The notes beneath the pieces are model-generated. The model made no database searches, was not told where the DNA came from, and was given only the letters and a program-made list of their open reading frames with translations. A stretch of 17,882 bases of DNA from Myxococcota bacterium (GTDB lineage Bacteria > Myxococcota_A > UBA9160 > PR03): contig JASJBO010000206.1 in NCBI GenBank assembly GCA_030066475.1, forward strand, positions 1-17,882, read 5' to 3'. Of the stretch, positions 12,528 to 17,882 are shown one piece after another (the first letter of the stretch is position 1; each line of letters starts with the position of its first letter). The position numbers and the translations under genes are program-made.

Positions 12528-15500
12528 TCACGGCGTCGGGCAGGGCGGGAACGGGCAGTCGGGGGCCACGCCCGAGGGACCGGGCGGCCCGCCGAAGAAC
12601 CTGCGGAGCACGTTGAAGTCCGGGAGCCCGATGGCGCCGTCGCCGTTGGCGTCGACGTCCGGGTCGAAGCGCTTGTCGTCGCTGGTCAGGCCGAACTGGC
12701 CGCGCAGGTGGTTGAAGTCGGGGATCCCCACGGCGCCGTCGTCGTTGTAGTCGGGGTCGCACACGTTGCCGAAGGCATCGCCGTTGGTGTCGCGCTGATC
12801 GTCGTTCGGATCCAGGATGCAGTTGTCGCAGAGATCGCCCCAGGCGTCGCGGTCCCGGTTCTCCTGGCCGCGATTGGAGCGCTCGGGGCAGTTGTCGCAC
12901 GCATCGCCGTGGCCATCGGAGTCGGCATCCTGCTGCAGCGGGTTGTGATCTCTCGGGCAGTTGTCACACGCGTCGCCCCAGGGATCGCTGTCGTGGTTCT
13001 CCTGGTCGGGGTTGGCGGTGAAGCGGCAGTTGTCGCAGGCGTCGCCGAGGCCGTCCGCGTCCTGGTTCTCCTGCTCCGGGTTCGACCGCTCGGGGCAGTT
13101 GTCGCAGGCGTCGCCCACGTGGTCCGCGTCGGCGTCGACCTGGTCCGGATTCCCGAGCCCCGGGCAGTTGTCGCAGACGTCGCCCGCGCCGTCGCCGTCG
13201 TCGTCCGCCTGGCCGGCATTCCCGTCGTCCGGGCAGTTGTCGCAGAGGTCCCCGACGCCGTCGCCGTCGCCGTCCGCCTGGCTCGGATTCCAGCGCTCGG
13301 GACAGTTGTCCTCGTGGTCGAACCAGCCGTCTCCGTCGTCGTCGGAGACGGCCCGCACCACGCCCGAGACCTGGGTCTCGGCGTGCTCGACCGCCAGCGG
13401 GGTGCTGTAGAAGACCGGGGTGCTGAAGGTGGGATCCAAGGCCACGGCTTCGAGCGGCAGGTGGACCAGGCGGAACGAATCGGGCGACGCGTCGGCCGCG
13501 TCATCGCCGAGCCGCAGGACCACGAACAGGGTCCGGGAATCGGAGACGCCGACCCGCACGCTCGGACGGTCCCCGCCGAGTTCCACCGTGTACCGGCCGT
13601 TGACGAGCAGGAATGGCCTCTGCTCTGCCACGAGCAGCTCGTCGAAGGCGCTCTCCCAGACCCCGGATCCGTCGTCGCGATAGATCACGAGGAACTCGAT
13701 CAGCGCGTCCGCCTGCTCGCGGAAGAGCGGGCTGCCGTGCTCGTCCTCGAAGCGCAGCTCCAGCCTGCGCAGCTCGAGGTCGGTGTCTCCGGCGCGCCCG
13801 CGGTGGACGACCGTGATGCGCAGCACGTCGTCGGAGGCCCCCTCCAGCAGCACGGGTGGGGCGGTGTCCGCGCCTTCGAGGGCGACCTGCCCGCCCCGGT
13901 TGGGGAACCACGAGATCTGGTCGTCGGCCGCCTCGGCGGCCAGCACGTCGAGGTCGCCGTCGTGATCGAGGTCGGCCGCGGAGACCGCGCTGGCACCGCC
14001 GGCCCGATCCGAGATGGGGCGCTGTACCCAACGCCCGCCGAGGTTCTCGTACCAGGCGATCCGCTCGTCGTCCTGCGAGGCCGAGAGCAGGTCGAGATCG
14101 CCGTCGGCGTCCAGGTCGAACGCCGCGACGGCGTTGACCCCGTAGGCCTGCGTGGTGGCGATCCCCGTCGCCCAGGCGTCCGGCCAGCGGTTCTCGTGCC
14201 AGCGGATCTCGTCCCCGCCGCCCGAGAGCACGTCCAGGTCCCCATCGCCGTCGATGTCGGCGACGAAGACCGTGCGCGGCGCGCCCGACCCAGTCGCGAT
14301 GTCGTGCGCGATCCACGGCGGGAAGGGGTTCGCCAGCCGGTTCTCGTACCAGCGCACGGCGCGCTCCTTCGGGGAGACGGCGACGACGTCTGGATCGCCG
14401 TCGCGGTCGAAATCTCCGGGCAGGGCCGCGGTGGCGCCGTCGAGGGGCCAGAGGAAGTGACTCGTCCAGGGCGTCGCGGGGAGTCCCGGGTTCCGGTACC
14501 AGCTGACCCCGGCGAGCCAGGCGGCGAGCACGTCCAGGTCGCCGTCGCGATCGAGGTCAACCACCTCGACCGAGCTCGCCTCGGCGGCGGCCGTCGTGAT
14601 CGTGTGCGAAGCCAGCTCGTTGAAGGAGCCCGCCCCGTCGATGTTGAAGTAGACGCGAACCCCGCCGTCCCGTGCCGAGCCCACCACCACGTCGGGATCC
14701 CCGTCGCCGTCCACGTCTTCGACGGCGAGCGAGCTGGCGCCGTCCGCCCGCGTCGTCACCGGGCGCTCGCTCCAGCTCGAGCCGTCGCCGGACTCGTTCT
14801 CGTACCACGCGGCCTTGTCGTCCCCGGACGAGGCCGAGAGCACGTCGAGGTCGCCGTCGCCGTCCACGTCGGCCGCCTCGACGGCGCGCGCGACGTCCGC
14901 CGAGCGCGTGATCGAGGGCCGCGTTGGGAACAGGGCGCTGCGGTGGATCGTGAGGTTGTCGTGCAGCCCGATCACCCCATCGGTGTCCGCCGAGAGCACG
15001 TCGGGGTCGCCGTCGCCATCGATGTCCGCCACGGCGACTTGGTTGGCGATGAGGAGCGCGAACGAGATCCCGTGGCTGGTGTCGGTGAGGTTGCCGTCGA
15101 CGTTCTCGTGCCACTCTATGCTCCACGCGTCCCCTTCGGAGGCCGAGACGACGTCGAGGTCTCCATCCCCGTCGAGATCCCAGGGCGCGAGCCATCGCGG
15201 GTGGGCGCCGGCAGGGATCGGGTGCGCGCTCCAGCTGGCGACGCTCGTTCCTGGGTTCTCGAACCACCACGACGCGTCGTCGAAGACGCTCGCGGCGAGG
15301 ACGTCGACGTCGCCGTCGCCGTCCAGATCGGCGGCGGAGACGCAGGTGACGTGGCCTCGGATGCCTTCGATCAGGACGCTCGAGCTCCAGCGCGAGCCGT
15401 CGCCCGCTGCGTTCGCGTACCAGCGCACGGCGTCGTCCGACCCCACGATGACGTCGCGGGTTCCGTCGCGGTCGAGGTCCGCGACGAAGACCGCGTAGAC

Positions 15501-16091
15501 GGCGGTCGGCTCGGTCGCGATCGCGCGCTCGCGCCAGTCGGAGCCGTCGCCGCGCGTGTTCTCGAACCAGGACACGCGATCTTCCCCCGGACTGATCGTG
15601 CCCGCGACCACGTCGACGTCGCCGTCGGCATCGACGTCGGCGGCGTAGACCGGAGCGCCGCCGGCGGGGAAATCCGGGGAGACGGCGTGGCGGCGCCAGG
15701 AGAGCCCCACGCCGTCGTCGTTCTCGAACCAGGAGAGCCGCTCTTCCTCGGCACCCACGACGTCGACGTCCCCGTCGCCATCGACGTCGGCGACGACCAG
15801 CTCGTACGCCCCGTTCGCGGACCCGATCCGGTGCCAGGTCCACAGCCCCGAGCTGGAGCCGCCGGGGTTCTCGTGCCAGAGGAGCTCGCTGCGGATCTCG
15901 GAGACGACGTCGAGGTCGCCGTCGCCGTCGACGTCCGCGGGCACCGCGTAGTCGTGGCCGTAGCTACCGACCGTGGCGATCGTGAGGCGATCGGCGAAGG
16001 GCACCCGGCCTGCCAACGCCCGGCCCGTGCTCAGGGAGGCCCCGAGCAGCACCAGCGCCACGCCAGCCAGTCGCCTCTGCCAGGTGTGCAT
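12528..16091 (-). CDS. Giant exported FG-GAP/VCBS-repeat protein with eight TSP3 repeats and C-terminal dockerin-like pair
   Basis: About 1187 residues. A signal peptide spans about 1-28 (WQRRLAG, then VALVLLGASL, and ALA before the cut). Residues about 50-735 hold 14 FG-GAP/VCBS repeats of about 49 residues, each with a D-x-D-x-DGD-x-DV calcium loop and ending in W-[YFH]-EN. Fourteen units would make two seven-bladed propellers. About 745-915 is an unrecognised beta-rich region. Residues 928-1111 are eight perfectly phased 23-residue thrombospondin type 3 repeats (DNCPxxxNPxQxDxDxDGxGDxC). A dockerin-like duplicated EF-hand pair closes the protein (about 1112-1165: NDDGAVGIPDFNHLRGQFG and NGDGAIGLPDFNVLRRFFG), before a Pro/Cys-rich tail. 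Such proteins are calcium-stabilised and extracellular or surface-bound, with adhesion or carbohydrate binding likely (inference). The ATG at 16091 gives the cleanest signal peptide; a TTG at 16109 would add six residues. Confidence 0.9.
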   Translation of the reverse strand: MHTWQRRLAGVALVLLGASLSTGRALAGRVPFADRLTIATVGSYGHDYAVPADVDGDGDLDVVSEIRSELLWHENPGGSSSGLWTWHRIGSANGAYELVVADVDGDGDVDVVGAEEERLSWFENDDGVGLSWRRHAVSPDFPAGGAPVYAADVDADGDVDVVAGTISPGEDRVSWFENTRGDGSDWRERAIATEPTAVYAVFVADLDRDGTRDVIVGSDDAVRWYANAAGDGSRWSSSVLIEGIRGHVTCVSAADLDGDGDVDVLAASVFDDASWWFENPGTSVASWSAHPIPAGAHPRWLAPWDLDGDGDLDVVSASEGDAWSIEWHENVDGNLTDTSHGISFALLIANQVAVADIDGDGDPDVLSADTDGVIGLHDNLTIHRSALFPTRPSITRSADVARAVEAADVDGDGDLDVLSASSGDDKAAWYENESGDGSSWSERPVTTRADGASSLAVEDVDGDGDPDVVVGSARDGGVRVYFNIDGAGSFNELASHTITTAAAEASSVEVVDLDRDGDLDVLAAWLAGVSWYRNPGLPATPWTSHFLWPLDGATAALPGDFDRDGDPDVVAVSPKERAVRWYENRLANPFPPWIAHDIATGSGAPRTVFVADIDGDGDLDVLSGGGDEIRWHENRWPDAWATGIATTQAYGVNAVAAFDLDADGDLDLLSASQDDERIAWYENLGGRWVQRPISDRAGGASAVSAADLDHDGDLDVLAAEAADDQISWFPNRGGQVALEGADTAPPVLLEGASDDVLRITVVHRGRAGDTDLELRRLELRFEDEHGSPLFREQADALIEFLVIYRDDGSGVWESAFDELLVAEQRPFLLVNGRYTVELGGDRPSVRVGVSDSRTLFVVLRLGDDAADASPDSFRLVHLPLEAVALDPTFSTPVFYSTPLAVEHAETQVSGVVRAVSDDDGDGWFDHEDNCPERWNPSQADGDGDGVGDLCDNCPDDGNAGQADDDGDGAGDVCDNCPGLGNPDQVDADADHVGDACDNCPERSNPEQENQDADGLGDACDNCRFTANPDQENHDSDPWGDACDNCPRDHNPLQQDADSDGHGDACDNCPERSNRGQENRDRDAWGDLCDNCILDPNDDQRDTNGDAFGNVCDPDYNDDGAVGIPDFNHLRGQFGLTSDDKRFDPDVDANGDGAIGLPDFNVLRRFFGGPPGPSGVAPDCPFPPCPTP
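12759..13310 (-). repeat. Eight tandem 69-bp units encoding TSP3 repeats
   Basis: Eight in-frame units, each exactly 69 bases long (552 in total), encode the 23-residue calcium-binding consensus. The DNC codons and acidic codons recur with near identity (GACAACTG at unit starts) while the middle four residues vary, showing diversified rather than freshly copied units. Confidence 0.85.
13887..15940 (-). repeat. Fourteen divergent ~147-bp units encoding FG-GAP/VCBS propeller blades
   Basis: Each unit encodes a calcium loop (mostly DVDGDGDLDV or DLDxDGDxDV) followed after 10-20 residues by a WYEN-like motif. Blade 7 is odd (GLHDNL in place of WxEN) and marks the boundary between the two sets of seven. 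Confidence 0.75.
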
Positions 16092-16254
16092 CCCCCTGTC
16101 CAGGAGCAAGCCGCGTGCCGGCGCGCGGAGCGACCTGACGGAGCGGGAGTGCTGCAGCGAGACCGAACGACACAGCGCCGTGACACGAGTCCGCGTCGGA
16201 CAGCCGACAGGAGGCTCCGGAGCGGACCGAGCAGCTCCAGAGCCAGCAGCCGGC
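16092..16254. other. Intergenic region upstream of the VCBS gene
   Basis: This 163-base stretch holds no gene. It contains two inverted repeats, treated as a possible terminator for the membrane-protein operon, and must also carry the promoter for the VCBS gene. No convincing -35/-10 pair was found. Confidence 0.4.
16195..16244 (-). terminator. Tandem hairpins downstream of the membrane-protein operon
   Basis: 16213-16223 (GGCTCCGGAGC) pairs with 16234-16244 (GCTCCAGAGCC) at 10 of 11 positions over a 10-base loop. Just beyond, GTCGG (16195-16199) pairs with CCGAC (16204-16208). They begin about 10 bases after the stop codon of the last membrane gene. There is no T-tract, so factor-independent termination is uncertain. 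Confidence 0.35.
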
Positions 16255-16767
16255 TCACGGCTCCGAACCGTCCTCGTCGTAGGGTCGATTCGTCAGCATG
16301 CGGATGAACAGGATGGAGCCCAGCACCAGGAGGTAGACCAGGCTCGGCGCGTGGAGTCGGCTCGACGGCGGGGCGGGCCAGCCCAGCGCGTTGAGCGCGT
16401 GCGTTAGCGCGAGCAGCGCCGCGCCTCCGGTGCCGAACACCCAGACCGCTCGGGACAGGTGGCGCCGGACGCTCAGCGCCATGCCGGCCCGCTGGCGCAG
16501 GCTCCACACGGTGAGGGTGACGCCGAACGCCGCGAACAGGCCGCTCGAGACCGGCCAGATCGCCGCGGGCGCGAGGCCCGCGTCGGCGAGCACGCCCGGC
16601 GTCACCGACAGCAGCCCGCCGCCCAGCGTCGTGTAGAGCAGGCCGAGCACCCGGAAGCGGTCGATCGGGACGGCGGTGAAGCGCGCGCCCGCCAGCGCCA
16701 CGATCACGGCGGAGAAGCCCGCGAGGCCGACGAAGAACTCGGTCAGGGTGGGGAGCGTCTCGGGCAC
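16255..16767 (-). CDS. Small integral membrane protein, five predicted helices, unknown function
   Basis: A 170-residue hydrophobic protein not recognised by family. Membrane segments lie at about residues 10-28 (FFVGLAGFSAVIVALAG), 40-60 (LLYTTLGGGLLSVTPGVL), 66-88 (IWPVSSGLFAAFGVTLTVW), 102-125 (AVWVFGTGGAALLALTHAL) and 143-161 (SLVYLLVLGSILFIRML). The tail NRPYDEDGSEP is acidic and probably cytoplasmic. The start is taken as GTG at 16767 because it begins just ahead of the first helix; the frame continues upstream into the neighbouring gene, which is unlikely to be real. It is the last gene of a three-gene minus-strand group, 37 bases after the previous stop. Confidence 0.65.
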   Translation of the reverse strand: MPETLPTLTEFFVGLAGFSAVIVALAGARFTAVPIDRFRVLGLLYTTLGGGLLSVTPGVLADAGLAPAAIWPVSSGLFAAFGVTLTVWSLRQRAGMALSVRRHLSRAVWVFGTGGAALLALTHALNALGWPAPPSSRLHAPSLVYLLVLGSILFIRMLTNRPYDEDGSEP

Positions 16768-16804
16768 GGCGCCGCCAGCATGCCACAGGGCGCCGGCTGG
16801 CGGG

Positions 16805-17245
16805 TCAGGCGGCGCGCCAGGCTCCGGGTGCGGCCTCGTCGAGCCGCTGCATGGCGGCGTCGGGCACGAGGATGCGGGGCGAGGCGACCCGGCGGAAGCG
16901 CAGCTCGGTGTAGCCCAGAGCCGGCGACGCACCGGGCAGCGAGAACAGGTCGCTCCACGGGACGAACAGCGGCGGGTGGCCGAGGCGAAACGGCCAGGCC
17001 ACCGAGAGGAAGAGCCCGTCGCCGGTCGCGGTGAGGCGCAGCACGTTCTTGTAGCGGGCGCGGCCGGAGAGCAGCGCGCGCCGCTCCACCCAGCCGCCCG
17101 CGGGCACCGGCCGCATCGCCCGGTAGGCGCGCGCGAGCGCCCGCCAGCCACTCAGCAACGAGGTCAGCAGCGAGACGCCGAGCCAGATCGCGACGAACAG
17201 CGCGACGCCCAGCGCCACCGCGACGAGCGGGCCGTCTCCTTCCAT
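16805..17245 (-). CDS. Hypothetical membrane-anchored protein, single N-terminal helix
   Basis: A 146-residue protein with one N-terminal membrane helix (about residues 6-31, VAVALGVALFVAIWLGVSLL). A soluble domain follows, with RYKNVLRLTATGDGLFLSVAWPFRLGHPPLFVPWSDLFSLP in the middle. The beta-rich pattern ending in an FxxGHPPLFVPW motif recalls small single-helix proteins seen across proteobacteria that have no assigned function. The ATG at 17245 lies directly before the helix; the open frame extends far upstream but overlaps the next gene. Its ribosome binding site is poor. Confidence 0.65.
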   Translation of the reverse strand: MEGDGPLVAVALGVALFVAIWLGVSLLTSLLSGWRALARAYRAMRPVPAGGWVERRALLSGRARYKNVLRLTATGDGLFLSVAWPFRLGHPPLFVPWSDLFSLPGASPALGYTELRFRRVASPRILVPDAAMQRLDEAAPGAWRAA

Positions 17246-17301
17246 CCCAAGGCCGGAGCGGCCACCCGACGTCCTGGCTTGAGCGTCGACTGCGCGCGCG
17301 C

Positions 17302-17862
17302 CTACCCCGTGAAGCCGCCGGGCCAGAAGGCGTAGGTGAAGACGCCGACCAACGAGCCGACCAGGAAGAGCGCCGCGAGACCGGCGTGGACGCGCTGGTC
17401 GGCACTCAGCAGCCCCACCAGGGCAGCGGCGAGCCCGACGCCCTGGATCAAGCGGCCCGGATGTCGGAGCGGCAGCTCGAGCACGGTGGTGGAGATCGCC
17501 GTGATCGCAAGCACCCAGCAGCAGAACGCCCCGAAGTAGCGCCGGCGCGCCGCCTCCCAGTACGCGCGCCACGACCCGACCTCGGAGGGGCTCTCGGGAA
17601 CCAGGGTGCAGGCCTTGTAGTAGAGCAGCCCCGGGCTCACCAGGGTGAGCAGGAACTTCGGGAAGGTCCAGTCCACCTCGCGGAACGACCAGAAGATCCA
17701 GAAGATCGCGATCGTGTTGAGGAGCTGGAAGCCCAGGAAGCACAGGTGGATCGCGTCGCGGCGCGGGCCCTGGATCGCGTGGGGGAGACCGCTCACCAGC
17801 CGCAGCGCCGAGGCGGAGAAGACCAGCGAGAACGCGATCGCGAGATACTCGAAGAGGGTCAT
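17302..17862 (-). CDS. Integral membrane protein, six predicted helices, unknown function
   Basis: A 186-residue protein with hydrophobic segments at about 3-26, 37-60, 67-87, 108-131, 137-154 and 157-179, and short polar loops. No catalytic motif or known family could be recognised. The ATG at 17862 is preceded by GAGGAG about eight bases upstream, a good ribosome binding site, so this is likely the first gene of the membrane group. The next gene begins 56 bases after its stop. Confidence 0.72.
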   Translation of the reverse strand: MTLFEYLAIAFSLVFSASALRLVSGLPHAIQGPRRDAIHLCFLGFQLLNTIAIFWIFWSFREVDWTFPKFLLTLVSPGLLYYKACTLVPESPSEVGSWRAYWEAARRRYFGAFCCWVLAITAISTTVLELPLRHPGRLIQGVGLAAALVGLLSADQRVHAGLAALFLVGSLVGVFTYAFWPGGFTG

Positions 17863-17882
17863 CGGGCCCTCTCCTCAGTGGG

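Noticed and set aside
12759..13310. Regular 69-bp repeats considered as a possible CRISPR or minisatellite array
   Set aside because: The repeats are in frame, encode the TSP3 consensus and have no unique spacers between identical repeats.
12516..16307. A 1263-codon open frame on the plus strand, opposite the VCBS gene, with repetitive Val/Ala-rich translation
   Set aside because: It is the mirror of the codon-biased repeats on the other strand. It has no signal peptide or known motif, whereas the minus-strand product has 14 FG-GAP and 8 TSP3 repeats.
16805..17743. Longer start for the single-helix membrane protein (312 residues)
   Set aside because: The extension overlaps the six-helix gene in another frame and is Arg/Pro-rich; the ATG at 17245 precedes a clear membrane helix.
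1..17882. tRNA, rRNA, CRISPR array, integrase and phage genes were looked for
   Set aside because: None could be supported by eye. A small structured RNA cannot be excluded without a covariance-model search.

Overview
The window is very GC-rich and densely coding, from a Gram-negative bacterium. The organism type is inferred from gene content. A DUF3450/TtpC/ExbB set (TonB2-type energiser), an outer-membrane-type lipoprotein, and a giant exported FG-GAP/VCBS + thrombospondin-type-3 + dockerin-like protein all fit a deltaproteobacterial lineage (Myxococcota or Desulfobacterota/Binatia type). No rRNA, tRNA, integrase or transposase was seen, so the exact taxon cannot be fixed.

Layout. (1) 2-169: a near-perfect foldback (MITE-like) element with 23-bp perfect terminal inverted repeats. 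Its inner end supplies the stop codon of the adjacent exbB. (2) 165-2804, minus: DUF3450 periplasmic coiled-coil protein, TtpC-like long ExbB and short ExbB, tightly coupled. The expected exbD/tonB genes would lie beyond the left edge, on the far side of the foldback element. (3) 2990-6565, plus: a three-gene operon of amidase, double-hotdog MaoC-like hydratase and acetyl-CoA hydrolase/CoA-transferase family protein. It looks like a small amide/acid catabolic module (release the acid, activate it to a CoA ester, hydrate the enoyl-CoA). (4) 6610-10651, minus: a TetR regulator, a membrane-anchored amidohydrolase that appears to start at a CTG overlapping the tetR stop, and a lipoprotein with a degenerate CAP-like domain. 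Between the last two lies a decayed copy of the CoA-transferase 3' end, so the lipoprotein gene sits between two related copies of that 3' end. (5) 10757-11872, plus: a type I DnaJ with no DnaK or GrpE beside it, divergent from tetR across an AT-rich stretch with a 26-bp palindrome. (6) 11885-16091, minus: DUF3175 protein, a half-length VOC (glyoxalase-fold) gene, and an exported protein of about 1187 residues with 14 FG-GAP/VCBS repeats, 8 TSP3 calcium repeats and a C-terminal dockerin-like pair. (7) 16255-17862, minus: three small membrane proteins of unknown function in one apparent operon.

The best leads are the foldback element abutting the TonB2 operon, the duplicated CoA-transferase tail flanking the lipoprotein gene, two independent cases where a CTG codon looks like the true start, the 14-blade/8-TSP3/dockerin-like surface protein, and the uncharacterised amidase-hydratase-CoA-transferase operon.
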